NCBI RefSeq assembly: GCF_001693755.1
Contig: NZ_LYST01000043.1
Coordinates: forward strand, 558,001-622,000
From: Gilliamella sp. wkB171
GTDB lineage: Bacteria; Pseudomonadota; Gammaproteobacteria; Enterobacterales; Orbaceae
Direction of reading: 5' to 3'
DNA length: 64,000 nt
How positions within the stretch are numbered: the first letter of the stretch is position 1; each line of letters begins with the position of its first letter. The translations under genes were made by a program, and so were the position numbers. The notes below the pieces were generated by a model, which was not told where the DNA came from, searched no databases, and saw nothing but the letters and a program-made list of their open reading frames with translations. Below, piece by piece: positions 29,014 to 38,356 of the stretch.

Positions 29014-30333
29014 TTAAGCAATATCTTTAACGATATATTTTTGGCTATTATTTTTTATGGATAAATACAAGCCAATTAACGCACCTAGCCCAAACAGCCC
29101 TACCACATAAATCGCGGGCGCCATTTTGCTAACAAAATCGCTAAAGAACGATATAAACAAAGGTGTTAATCCCCCAGCGATTGCATAAGCCATATTAAAC
29201 GAAAATGAAACACCACTATAACGAATTTCAGCAGGAAACACTTTAACCATAAAATAAGCAAACGAGCCAACAATACCAACACCAAAACCAGCTAAAGGAT
29301 AAGTGATTAATAAAAGATGAGGGTTATCTAATGAAAAATAGAAAATTGAAATTATAGCGACAGCAATAAGACAGCCAATAAATAACACTTTACCCATAGC
29401 AAATCTGTCCATCATCATGCCATAAAAAGTGCAACTAATGATTAGTCCAATAATAGCGAGTATATTACCTTGCAATGCATCAATAGCTGAAAATCCAAAC
29501 TGCTTTTGCAATAAAATTGGGGTCATTAACATAATAACCATAATACCTGCCGATAATACCCAAGTAAGCAGCATAGATAAAATAGTTTGAGGTAAGTACT
29601 GAGTTAATACTGTTATAACTGGAATTTTTTTTGCTAATTCTTGTTGTTTTCGTTTTTGTATTTCCAGAAAAATCGGCGTTTCTTTCAACCAACGACGTAA
29701 ATACATGGCGATTAAACCAAATATCCCGCCAATAATAAATGGAATTCGCCAACCCCAATCACTCATTTGTTCGGGTGAAATGCATTTATTCATTACAGTT
29801 GAAACCAGCGAGCCAAGTAAAATCCCCAAACTTAAACCACTAGTTAATATTCCACAAGCTAAGCCAATTTTATTATTGGGGACATGTTCAGCAACAAACG
29901 TCCAAGCACCGGGTACTTCACCGCCCACTGCAAGACCTTGGCACAGTCGCATAATTAATAACAAAATAGGCGCTAAAATGCCAATATTAGTATAAGTCGG
30001 TAAACAACCAATGAATAGTGTAGGTAATGCCATTAAAAGAATGCTTAACGTAAACATTCGTTTGCGTCCAAATAAATCGCCAAAATGCGCCATAACAATG
30101 CCACCAAATGGACGAATTAAATAGCCTGCCGCAAAAATCCCAAATGTTTGCACCTGACTTAACCATGCTGGCATATCATCCGGAAAAAAAAGATGACTAA
30201 TAATAATGGAAAAAAAGACAAATATAATAAAATCATAAAACTCTAATGCACCACCTAGTGCTGATAAGGCCAATGTTTTATAGTCTTGATTGTTTAAAGT
30301 ACGATTTGGCGTCGCATTTTGTGCGTATGACAT
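29014..30333 (-). CDS. MFS transporter, metabolite:H+ symporter family
   Basis: 439 residues from the ATG at 30333, which has an AGGGAT ribosome site; an ATG ten codons upstream (30363) would place that site inside the gene. Twelve membrane spans. The MHS-type features are LGGALEFYDFIIFVFF in the first span, the A-loop motif FGDLFGRKRMF, and RLCQGLAVGGEVPGAWTF. A cytoplasmic loop carries LKETPIFLEIQKRKQQELAKK. Relatives carry organic acids, proline/betaine or shikimate. The substrate is unresolved and neighbours give no clue. Confidence 0.87.
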   Translation of the reverse strand: MSYAQNATPNRTLNNQDYKTLALSALGGALEFYDFIIFVFFSIIISHLFFPDDMPAWLSQVQTFGIFAAGYLIRPFGGIVMAHFGDLFGRKRMFTLSILLMALPTLFIGCLPTYTNIGILAPILLLIMRLCQGLAVGGEVPGAWTFVAEHVPNNKIGLACGILTSGLSLGILLGSLVSTVMNKCISPEQMSDWGWRIPFIIGGIFGLIAMYLRRWLKETPIFLEIQKRKQQELAKKIPVITVLTQYLPQTILSMLLTWVLSAGIMVIMLMTPILLQKQFGFSAIDALQGNILAIIGLIISCTFYGMMMDRFAMGKVLFIGCLIAVAIISIFYFSLDNPHLLLITYPLAGFGVGIVGSFAYFMVKVFPAEIRYSGVSFSFNMAYAIAGGLTPLFISFFSDFVSKMAPAIYVVGLFGLGALIGLYLSIKNNSQKYIVKDIA

Positions 30334-30617
30334 GATTATCCCTGTAAAGTATATTTTACACATAGTCTATTATTGTGTACTAATATACCTCAACACAATT
30401 TTTTTGGAAGAAAAATATCAAATAATACGCCAATTTACATTGTATAACGCTTAAAACTAACTTGTGCATATTGCTCTTTTATTACCCTGATAAAATGATG
30501 ATAATTAACTGCAATTTATTAAATTGTGTATATAATCTAAACTAGCACTAAATGATTAATAAATCGTCGCGAAAAGAAACTACAATCATAAAATCTTTTT
30601 AAATGGAGAGTTATAAA

Positions 30618-31658
30618 ATGGGTATAAAACGTATTTCTCGTGGAAAATTCACTCGCATGCAACAGTTATCAAACCAAGATGGCGTTATTGCGGCACTAGC
30701 AATCGACCAACGTGGTTCAATGGTAAAAATGATGGAAGCGGCTGTTGGTAAAGATCGTTATAATGTTGAAATGGTCTATGAATTTAAAGAACTTGTTTCA
30801 CAAGAATTAACAAAATATGTGAGTGCAATTTTGTTAGATGAAGAATATGGCTTTAAAGGTATGGCTAAAAAAAATAAGGATGCAGGATTAATCATTTCTT
30901 ATGAGAAAACCGGTTATGATGCAAACACGCCAGGCCGTTTACCTGATGTTTTACCTGAAGACTCTCTACAACGATTATTGAAAAAAGGGGCTGATGCAGC
31001 AAAAGTATTAGTTTATTATAATCCCGATGATCCTAAAGATATTTTAGAGAAAAAACATGCGTTTCTAGAACGTGTTGGTACAGAAGCCAGAGCTGCCGAT
31101 ATTCCATTATTTGTCGAACCAATTGTCTATGATAATGTCGTGACCGATGATAAAAGTCCTGAGTTTGCCAAAATAAAACCACAAAAAGTGATTAACACTA
31201 TTAAAGAATTCACTAAAAACCAATATTTCATTGATGTACTTAAAGTTGAAGTACCCGTCTTGTTTAAAAATGTAGAAGGATTTAATGATAACAACGTGGT
31301 TGTCTATACTCAAAAACAAGCTGCCGATTATTTTAAACAAGCTAGCGATGCGGCAACTCGTCCATTTATCTATTTAAGTGCGGGCGTACCAACAAAAACT
31401 TTCCATCAAGAATTAATTTTTGCTGGTGAGAATGGCGCTAAATATAGTGGTATTTTAGGTGGTCGTGCAACATGGTTTGAAGGCGTTGCTGCTTATGCTA
31501 AAGACGGTAAAGAGGGTTTAAAACGCTGGTTAGATCAAACTGGTCGTGAAAATGTTGAGCACCTTAATAAGATTTTAAAACAATATGCTACACCTTGGTA
31601 TGATATCTATGGTGGTAAAGACAGTATTGAAGTAATTGATCTAAAATTAGGTGACTAA
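30618..31658 (+). CDS. lacD: Tagatose 1,6-bisphosphate aldolase (LacD-like, class I)
   Basis: Splits tagatose 1,6-bisphosphate into DHAP and glyceraldehyde 3-phosphate; the LacD type also accepts fructose 1,6-bisphosphate and is metal-independent. 346 residues, slightly longer than streptococcal LacD. Seen: GVIAALAIDQRGSM, ILLDEEYGF, ISYEKTGYD, AAKVLVYYNPDDP, IPLFVEPIVYD, and VLKVEVPV, which holds the Schiff-base lysine position. The ATG at 30618 has GGAGAG upstream; the ORF's earlier ATG overlaps that site. No lacAB or lacC genes adjoin it, so it may serve another source of tagatose or sulfo-sugar phosphates. Confidence 0.88.
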   Translation: MGIKRISRGKFTRMQQLSNQDGVIAALAIDQRGSMVKMMEAAVGKDRYNVEMVYEFKELVSQELTKYVSAILLDEEYGFKGMAKKNKDAGLIISYEKTGYDANTPGRLPDVLPEDSLQRLLKKGADAAKVLVYYNPDDPKDILEKKHAFLERVGTEARAADIPLFVEPIVYDNVVTDDKSPEFAKIKPQKVINTIKEFTKNQYFIDVLKVEVPVLFKNVEGFNDNNVVVYTQKQAADYFKQASDAATRPFIYLSAGVPTKTFHQELIFAGENGAKYSGILGGRATWFEGVAAYAKDGKEGLKRWLDQTGRENVEHLNKILKQYATPWYDIYGGKDSIEVIDLKLGD

Positions 31659-31676
31659 TTTAAATCAATAAATTAA

Positions 31677-31702
31677 CACTCATCACCTAAAGGTGATGAG
31701 TG
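31677..31702 (+). terminator. Hairpin after the aldolase gene
   Basis: Perfect 12-bp inverted repeat CACTCATCACCT / AGGTGATGAGTG, 18 bp past the stop. No T tract follows, so it may be a weak terminator or an mRNA-stabilising hairpin. Confidence 0.55.
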
Positions 31703-31788
31703 AATTAATGAAAGAACAAAGTTGATAGATATATTCTTCAACCCCTCGTTAAATCTCTTCCATGCTATCGTACTAACTCAGTGATTGA

Positions 31789-32439
31789 TTAAATTGCGCG
31801 ATCAAAAAATAGATCAACCTGACTCAATTTAGCCATTGCCGTTACATAAGCCAACGTTTTTGGTGGAAAAGATAGATCTTTTACACAGGTTAAATTACGT
31901 AATACTGGAAATAGACAAATATCATCTAAAGACAATTGACCATTACACGCTTGTGGTGAAACAATCAAAGGATCTAGTTGTTCAAGCAACTTAGAAACAG
32001 CTAAAACCAGAGAACTTGTTTGCGCTAAACACTCATCGAATGATCCCATCTTTTGAGCTTTACTCGCGACAAAACTATCAATTGCACTTTGTGTAGCAAA
32101 CTCAGCTAAACCCAGTTTGATATAACGCGGACACTCTAATTTATAATCATACTGCTGTATGTTTTTTATTATCTCGGCAATTTTCGCTGATTTAGGTCCA
32201 ATCAATATAGGGCTATCGCCATAATTATTATCAATATAATCAACAATATCTAAACTTTCAGGCATATAACTACCATCATCTTTTTGTAAAATTGGCACCA
32301 TTTTTTCACCAATCATACTTTCAGGTGATTTGTTATCATCACTCAAAAATACTTCTAATTTAACTGGTATGTGTTTTAAACCAAAAATCATTCTTGCTCT
32401 GGCGCAAAAAGGACAATGTTCATAAATATACAGCTTCAT
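31789..32439 (-). CDS. grxB: Glutaredoxin 2
   Basis: Large GST-fold glutaredoxin that reduces mixed disulfides with glutathione. 216 residues against 215 in E. coli. It starts MKLYIYEHCPFCARARMIFGLK with the active site CPFC (9-12). KMVPILQKDDGSYMPESLDIVDY and DDICLFPVLRNLTCVKDLSFP are family segments. The ATG at 32439 follows GAGGAG; the upstream in-frame start (32457) is inside the previous gene. It overlaps the upstream membrane-protein gene by 4 bases (ATGA), implying translational coupling. Confidence 0.95.
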   Translation of the reverse strand: MKLYIYEHCPFCARARMIFGLKHIPVKLEVFLSDDNKSPESMIGEKMVPILQKDDGSYMPESLDIVDYIDNNYGDSPILIGPKSAKIAEIIKNIQQYDYKLECPRYIKLGLAEFATQSAIDSFVASKAQKMGSFDECLAQTSSLVLAVSKLLEQLDPLIVSPQACNGQLSLDDICLFPVLRNLTCVKDLSFPPKTLAYVTAMAKLSQVDLFFDRAI

Positions 32440-33071
32440 GTTTTTCTCCTCAAACAATCAACTACCCATAAAAATAAGGCTGAACCTAAAAACAATAAAA
32501 AAACCATACCGACAGCAAACAACGCTTTCGGATAGCCTATTTTCACAACATTAATAAAAGGATAAGGATATAAATTAGTATAGTATCCTCTGACAAAAAT
32601 ATATATGCCATAAACTAACATACAGACTAATGAACCCATTATCACTCGAAAATTAATACGTCGAAACGGTCCCCAAATTAACCAACTCAAAACACCCAGT
32701 AACGGTATGACAACATGTAAACTTTCATTGGTGAATTTTAATAAATCATTCGGCGGTTTATGAATAGCGCGTAACATTAAGTTATAAACGATAGAAGTGA
32801 TTATCACGCCTACTAGCCCATTTAACCGAATAATTTTAAAGCTAGAACGATGGCAACTAGGATTAAAAAATAGCCACAAACAACTCACCGCCAACATCAA
32901 ATTCGATAACACAGTAAAAAAACTATAATAAAAAATGATTCGACCAACTGGTGTCGCTGGTTGCCAAGGTTGAAGTTGAGCTTGCCAGTATAGATAAGTT
33001 TCAATACCAATAACAAAAAAAGCATATAGCCCAATAAAAAGAGGTACAGTGCGTTTTAACATACACATCAT
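32436..33071 (-). CDS. Pr6Pr-type integral membrane protein
   Basis: 211 residues with six hydrophobic spans and the arrangement of the Pr6Pr membrane-protein family: an early QPATPVGRIIFYYSFFTVLSN, a central HVVIPLLGVLSWLIWGP, and YPYPFINVVKIGY before the last span. The function of the family is unknown. Start choice is uncertain: GTG (33074), two adjacent ATGs and a later ATG before LKRTVPLF are all possible and none has a clear ribosome site. The stop overlaps grxB by 4 bases, so the two form one operon. Confidence 0.78.
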   Translation of the reverse strand: MMCMLKRTVPLFIGLYAFFVIGIETYLYWQAQLQPWQPATPVGRIIFYYSFFTVLSNLMLAVSCLWLFFNPSCHRSSFKIIRLNGLVGVIITSIVYNLMLRAIHKPPNDLLKFTNESLHVVIPLLGVLSWLIWGPFRRINFRVIMGSLVCMLVYGIYIFVRGYYTNLYPYPFINVVKIGYPKALFAVGMVFLLFLGSALFLWVVDCLRRKT

Positions 33072-33305
33072 CACAAAGTAAAATATTAATGCAAATATAT
33101 ATCAGATATTATTCAAAATACAAAAGAGAATCATGTGTTAATTGACTTATTATCATTAAGTTTGCATAAATCGACTTAAAAAAGCCATTACCCAATGAAT
33201 TTAACAAAATACTTCCATTTACATGCCATTACTTGGTCTAAACTGCAATGAGCAGCGAGTTGGTATATAATAGCTAAAATAAATTGTATATAGAGATGAC
33301 CATGA

Positions 33306-34220
33306 ATGTCAGATAAAAGTATTGCGACACAAAGTAAAGTGTTAATTGAACAGTTTTTAGATTCATTATGGCTAGAGCGTAACCTAGCAGAAAACACAAT
33401 AGAATCTTACAAACTCGATTTGTTTGCACTTAGCCACTCATTACAGCAACAAAATGTCACAATGCTAAGCGCACAGACCATTAATTTACAGAATTTTTTA
33501 ATGCAGCGCGTGCAAGATGGTTATAAAGCCAGTAGCTCGGCACGTTTGTTAAGTGCAACTAAACGTTTTTTTCAATATTTATATCAAGAAAATTATCGCA
33601 CAGATGATCCCTCTGCCGTTTTGTCTTCACCAAAATTACCCAAAAAACTACCTAAAGATTTAACCGAATCACAAGTCGAGGCGTTGCTTGAATCACCCAG
33701 TACTGATGATCCTATCGAACTACGTGATAAAGCTATGCTAGAAGTGCTTTATGCAACTGGATTACGGGTTAGTGAATTAGTCAATTTAGAAATCAGTGAT
33801 GTCAGTTTGCGGCAGGGGGTGATAAGGGTAATTGGTAAAGGTAATAAAGAACGCTTAGTGCCACTGGGGGAAGAAGCCATTTATTGGCTTGAATACTATT
33901 TCAAATACGCCCGTAATGATCTTTTAAAATCTGGACCGATTGATGTGCTGTTTCCTAGCCGATTAGGTAAAAAAATGACACGACAGACATTCTGGCATCG
34001 AATCAAATATTATGCCATACTAACCGGCATTAATATTGAAGCACTGTCACCCCATGTACTACGACATGCGTTTGCAACACATTTGCTTAACCATGGCGCG
34101 GACTTGCGGGTTGTGCAAATGTTACTTGGTCATAGTAGCTTATCAACAACGCAAATCTATACCCATGTGGCAACAGAAAGATTAAAACAGTTACACAGTA
34201 AGCATCATCCCCGAGCATAA
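33306..34220 (+). CDS. xerD: Site-specific tyrosine recombinase XerD
   Basis: With XerC resolves chromosome dimers at dif. 304 residues. The N-terminal SAM-like DNA-binding domain begins IEQFLDSLWLERNLAENTIESY. The catalytic domain has Arg in ATGLRVSEL, Lys in the VIGKGNKERLVPL hairpin, HVLRHAFATHLL (His/Arg), and LGHSSLSTTQIYTH (His and the Tyr nucleophile). The order xerD-dsbC-recJ is the same as in E. coli, with 24 bp to dsbC, so the identity is XerD rather than XerC. Confidence 0.96.
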   Translation: MSDKSIATQSKVLIEQFLDSLWLERNLAENTIESYKLDLFALSHSLQQQNVTMLSAQTINLQNFLMQRVQDGYKASSSARLLSATKRFFQYLYQENYRTDDPSAVLSSPKLPKKLPKDLTESQVEALLESPSTDDPIELRDKAMLEVLYATGLRVSELVNLEISDVSLRQGVIRVIGKGNKERLVPLGEEAIYWLEYYFKYARNDLLKSGPIDVLFPSRLGKKMTRQTFWHRIKYYAILTGINIEALSPHVLRHAFATHLLNHGADLRVVQMLLGHSSLSTTQIYTHVATERLKQLHSKHHPRA

Positions 34221-34244
34221 TGCTTAAAAAATAAGGATAATTGA

Positions 34245-34943
34245 ATGAAAAAATTAGTTTTAGGTTTAGCATTAATTTCAACATCAGTACTGGCAAGTAA
34301 TGCTGATATTGCCAAAACACTCGGTAAATTAGGTTATACTGAAAAAGACTTAAAAATTGCCGACAGCCCTGTAAAAGGACTAAAAAGTGTTAATACACCT
34401 GATGGTATTTTTTATGTCTCTGATGATGGTAAATATTTAACGCAAGGTCCTTTCTATAACTTAGAAGGTAACGAACCGGTTAACATTGCTAATAGTAATA
34501 ATGTTAAATTAATCAAATCTATTGAAAAAGATGCGATTGTTTATAAAGCGCCAAACGAAAAATATGTTATTTCAGTCTTTACTGACTATACTTGTCATTA
34601 TTGTAAATTACTGCATGAAAATATTGATAAATATTTAGATGCAGGCATTTCAGTCCACTATTTTGCGTTCCCACGAGCTGGAGCGGATAGCGAAGTGGGC
34701 AAAAACATGCAATCAATCTGGAGCGTTGCTGATCGTAAAGCTGCTTTTGATAATGCTTATAAAGGTAATGCGATTTCACCCGCTAGCAGTATGGTACCTT
34801 ATGTTACTCAACAATTTAATGTTGGTAAGCAACTTGGTATTAGTGGAACCCCAGCTATTGTTTTAGCTGATGGTCAACTGGTGTCAGGTTATGTCCCAGC
34901 TGATAAATTACTTGATATTTTGAATAAAAAATCTGTTAAATAA
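34245..34943 (+). CDS. dsbC: Periplasmic disulfide isomerase DsbC
   Basis: Homodimeric thiol:disulfide isomerase that repairs wrong disulfides. 232 residues. The signal peptide is MKKLVLGLALISTSVLA. An N-terminal dimerisation domain is followed by the thioredoxin fold with active site CHYC in FTDYTCHYCKLLH, and the cis-proline loop GISGTPAIVLADG. It lies between xerD and recJ. A strong hairpin closes the gene. DsbB is also encoded in this window; DsbA and DsbD are not. Confidence 0.95.
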   Translation: MKKLVLGLALISTSVLASNADIAKTLGKLGYTEKDLKIADSPVKGLKSVNTPDGIFYVSDDGKYLTQGPFYNLEGNEPVNIANSNNVKLIKSIEKDAIVYKAPNEKYVISVFTDYTCHYCKLLHENIDKYLDAGISVHYFAFPRAGADSEVGKNMQSIWSVADRKAAFDNAYKGNAISPASSMVPYVTQQFNVGKQLGISGTPAIVLADGQLVSGYVPADKLLDILNKKSVK

Positions 34944-34995
34944 GTAGTCGTTCATCACAACAATTAATATTCGAACTAACCACTATAACAACTTG

Positions 34996-35021
34996 TGTTA
35001 GCGCTTTTGCGCTAACATTTT
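34996..35021 (+). terminator. Terminator between dsbC and recJ
   Basis: Perfect stem TGTTAGCGC / GCGCTAACA with a TTTT loop, then TTTT. It ends 8 bp before the recJ start codon, so it would limit readthrough into recJ. Confidence 0.88.
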
Positions 35022-35025
35022 AAAT

Positions 35026-36762
35026 ATGAATAAAAATAGAATAATACATCGACAATTACCACAAACGCTTCCCGAATTCTCACAAGATATTCCGCCATTA
35101 TTGCAACGGATTTATGCCGCGCGAGATATCAAATCAATGCAAGAGCTAGACTATTCTACGCGTAATTTGTGCAATTATGATAAATTAGATGGAACAACCA
35201 CCGCTGTTGAAATTATTTATTCAGCAATGAAGAATAATCAACGTATCATCGTTGTTGGCGATTTTGATACCGATGGCGCTACCAGTACCGCATTAACGGT
35301 TACTGCACTGAGAAAAATGGGCTGCCAATTTGTCGATTATATCATTCCAGATCGTTTTGAAGATGGCTATGGCTTGAGTATAGGTGTTGTTGAAAAAGCA
35401 ATGTCAAGACATGCAGATCTCATTATCACTGTTGATAACGGTATTGCCGCAGTAGAAGCGGTAAAATTTGCCAAACAAGCTAACTTAACAGTGATTATTA
35501 CCGATCACCATTTATGCCCCGAACAGTTACCTATTGCAGATGCAATAATTAATCCCAATTTACCTAATTGCACTTTTCCATCTAAACATCTTGCTGGCGT
35601 CGGTGTTGCATTTTACTTTATGCTGGCATTAAGAGCTAAATTACGCAAAGAAAATTGGTTCATTAATAATCATCTAACCGAGTACAATATCGCCAATCTA
35701 TTAGATTTAGTCGCTCTAGGTACCATTGCTGACGTTGTCAAACTTGACCATAATAATCGAATACTAGTGCACCAAGGCATGAATAGAATACGATCCGGCT
35801 ATTGCTGTGATGGAATCAAAGCGTTGTTACATATAGCAAGAAAAGAAGCAGTATCTTTTACTGCGATTGATTTAGCCTACTATGTTGCACCAAGACTCAA
35901 TGCAGCAGGAAGAATGGATAATATGGCACTAGGTGTTGAACTATTGCTCTGTGATGATTTTGACCTAGCAGTTCAGCAAGCAACGGATCTTGATATACTC
36001 AATACCGACCGTAAGCTAATTGAACAAACAATGCACAAAGAAGCATTAGCATATATTCAGCAGCTTGAAAAACAAGACACATCTATTCCAAATGCTATTG
36101 TCGTTTACCATCCACAGTGGCATCAAGGTATTATCGGTATTTTATCGGCGCGATTAAAAGACAAATATTACCGTCCAGTTATCTCCTTTGCTTCAACCCA
36201 AGATGGTCATTTAAAAGGTTCAGGAAGATCTATCCCAGGTGTTCACTTACGTGATGTACTTGATGAACTGGATCAAAAGCACCCGAACTTAATCGTCAGT
36301 TTTGGCGGTCATGCAATGGCGGTTGGTTTAACGATTCTTGAACAAGACATCGAGCTATTTAGAGACAATTTTGAAGCGCTATTAAATGACAAATTAAGTG
36401 AAGAGGTATTGCAACCAACAATTGAAACTGATGGTGAAGTCGATGAACAAGATTTTAATTATGCAATGGCTTTACAATTAAAAGAAGGTGGACCTTGGGG
36501 TGAGGGATTTGATGAACCTATTTTTGATGGTGAATTTATTATCCATCAACAACGCCTATTTGCAGAAAAACACCTTAGATTAGTGTTAGAACCCCAAAAT
36601 GGGGGGAGTCTAATAGAAGGTATATTATTTAATGCTGATTTACAACAATGGCCGGATCAATCGATAAAAAAAGCCAAAATCGTTTACCATTTAGTTGTAG
36701 ATGATTTTCGAGGTAATCAGGCGGCAAAGTTGATGATTCGATATTTATGGCCTATCGCATAA
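35026..36762 (+). CDS. recJ: Single-stranded-DNA 5'-3' exonuclease RecJ
   Basis: Exonuclease of the RecF and mismatch-repair pathways. 578 residues, usual length. DHH-domain motifs: VVGDFDTDGATSTAL, the metal-binding TVDNGI, ITDHHL (the DHH triplet), and the DHHA1 part with GSGRSIPGVHLRD and FGGHAMAVGL. The N-terminus MNKNRIIHRQLPQ aligns with E. coli. There is no clear Shine-Dalgarno, since the terminator hairpin fills the space immediately upstream. Expression is therefore probably low or dependent on hairpin opening. Confidence 0.95.
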   Translation: MNKNRIIHRQLPQTLPEFSQDIPPLLQRIYAARDIKSMQELDYSTRNLCNYDKLDGTTTAVEIIYSAMKNNQRIIVVGDFDTDGATSTALTVTALRKMGCQFVDYIIPDRFEDGYGLSIGVVEKAMSRHADLIITVDNGIAAVEAVKFAKQANLTVIITDHHLCPEQLPIADAIINPNLPNCTFPSKHLAGVGVAFYFMLALRAKLRKENWFINNHLTEYNIANLLDLVALGTIADVVKLDHNNRILVHQGMNRIRSGYCCDGIKALLHIARKEAVSFTAIDLAYYVAPRLNAAGRMDNMALGVELLLCDDFDLAVQQATDLDILNTDRKLIEQTMHKEALAYIQQLEKQDTSIPNAIVVYHPQWHQGIIGILSARLKDKYYRPVISFASTQDGHLKGSGRSIPGVHLRDVLDELDQKHPNLIVSFGGHAMAVGLTILEQDIELFRDNFEALLNDKLSEEVLQPTIETDGEVDEQDFNYAMALQLKEGGPWGEGFDEPIFDGEFIIHQQRLFAEKHLRLVLEPQNGGSLIEGILFNADLQQWPDQSIKKAKIVYHLVVDDFRGNQAAKLMIRYLWPIA

Positions 36763-36885
36763 CTATTTAAAATCGTCTATAATAACCGGCACATGTCGGT
36801 GTTAAATCTCATTACCATTCAAAACGACTATAGTGATAAACAGTTATTATTATCGATATATTTTTATAAAAGTTAAGGATTAAAA

Positions 36886-38280
36886 ATGCGTATTCATATT
36901 CTAGGGATTTGTGGCACATTTATGGCAGGCATTGCTTTGATAGCCCGATCACTAGGCCATAAAGTTACTGGTTCAGACAAAAATGTTTACCCACCCATGA
37001 GTACTCTCTTACAAAAAGAAAATATAGAGATTATTGAAGGGTACGACCCAGCACAACTCACTCCTACACCAGATTTAGTTATTATTGGTAACGCTTTATC
37101 AAGGGGAAATCCTTGTATTGAATATATTCTTGATAACAATATTCCCTATATTTCTGCGCCACAATGGCTACACGATAACGTTTTATGCAACCGTTGGGTC
37201 ATAGCCGTTGCCGGTACTCATGGTAAAACAACAACAGCAGGTATGGTTAACTGGATTTTAGAAAAGCAAGGTTATAATCAAGGCTTTGTTATTGGTGGTG
37301 TACCGGGTAATTTTGATGTATCAGCAAGGCTCGGGGAAGGCAATTTTTTTGTTATTGAAGCCGATGAATATGATTGTTCTTTTTTTGATAAACGTTCTAA
37401 ATTTATGCATTATTGCCCGAAAACTTTGATAATGAATAACTTAGAATTTGATCATGCCGATATTTTTGATGATCTTAGTGCAATTCAAAAACAATTTCAT
37501 CATTTAGTGCGCTTAGTACCTAGTAAAGGGCTTATCATTTCACCACAAGACGATGTCAATTTAAAACAAGTACTCGCTAAAGGCTGTTGGAGTGAACAAA
37601 CGTTTACTGAATCTGAAAATGGCTGGCTTGCACAGCGCATTAATAATGATGCAAGTCATTTTGCGGTTTATTTTAATAATCAAAAAGTGGGGGAAGTGCA
37701 ATATTCCCTAGTTGGCGAACATAATATGCATAATGCATTAATGGCGATTGCAGCTGCGCATAATGTCGGGATTACGCCTGCTGATGCATGCAAGGCATTA
37801 AGCACTTTTGTTAACGCTAAAAGACGCTTAGAGCTTTATGGAGAAGTCAATAATATCGAAATATATGATGATTTTGCTCATCATCCAACAGCAATATTGG
37901 CTACATTAGAAGCATTACGCAGCAAAATTGGTGCTAATCGCCGAATATTAGCCGTACTTGAACCTCGGTCAAATACCATGAAATTGGGTGTATCAAAAGA
38001 TGAATTAGCGCCTTCGCTAGGACGTGCTGACGAAATTTTCATCTTCCAACCTGAACATTTACCTTGGCTAGTTGCTGATGTGGTTGATGCCTGTATTCAG
38101 CCTGCACATTGGTCTGGGGATATCGATCTATTAGTTGAGATGATCATCAAATCAGCTAAACCTACAGATGCAATTTTGATTATGAGCAATGGTGGTTTTA
38201 GTGGCATCCATAAAAAAATTCTAGAAAGTTTAGAAAGGCAGCAACTCAAAGATCAGCAAGAAGAACAATTATTAATCTAA
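36886..38280 (+). CDS. mpl: UDP-MurNAc tripeptide ligase Mpl
   Basis: Recycles peptidoglycan by joining L-Ala-D-Glu-mDAP tripeptide to UDP-MurNAc. 464 residues (E. coli 457). Mur-ligase motifs: ILGICGTFMAGIA at the N-terminus, the ATP site AVAGTHGKTTTAG near 112, FFVIEADEYDC, NNLEFDHADIF, and EHNMHNALMAIAAA followed by RRLELYG and YDDFAHHPTAI. The FDHADI and HHPTA motifs distinguish it from MurC only in context; the start MRIHILGICGTFM is the Mpl signature. It has its own terminator; not obviously cotranscribed with recJ. Confidence 0.95.
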   Translation: MRIHILGICGTFMAGIALIARSLGHKVTGSDKNVYPPMSTLLQKENIEIIEGYDPAQLTPTPDLVIIGNALSRGNPCIEYILDNNIPYISAPQWLHDNVLCNRWVIAVAGTHGKTTTAGMVNWILEKQGYNQGFVIGGVPGNFDVSARLGEGNFFVIEADEYDCSFFDKRSKFMHYCPKTLIMNNLEFDHADIFDDLSAIQKQFHHLVRLVPSKGLIISPQDDVNLKQVLAKGCWSEQTFTESENGWLAQRINNDASHFAVYFNNQKVGEVQYSLVGEHNMHNALMAIAAAHNVGITPADACKALSTFVNAKRRLELYGEVNNIEIYDDFAHHPTAILATLEALRSKIGANRRILAVLEPRSNTMKLGVSKDELAPSLGRADEIFIFQPEHLPWLVADVVDACIQPAHWSGDIDLLVEMIIKSAKPTDAILIMSNGGFSGIHKKILESLERQQLKDQQEEQLLI

Positions 38281-38313
38281 AACATAAATTAGATTAACCC
38301 ATCACAATAATTT

Positions 38314-38336
38314 AGCCACATAATGTGGCTATTTTT
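38314..38336 (+). terminator. Terminator after mpl
   Basis: AGCCACA / TGTGGCT stem with a TAA loop followed by ATTTTT. Only 20 bp remain before the nnr start, enough for the GGAGG ribosome site but not for a promoter. Confidence 0.8.
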
Positions 38337-38356
38337 AAAGGCAAGACGGAGGCAGT

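Noticed and set aside
33306..34220. Integrase of a mobile element
   Set aside because: The tyrosine recombinase sits in the conserved xerD-dsbC-recJ order and has the XerD length and motifs, with no tRNA or att repeats nearby.
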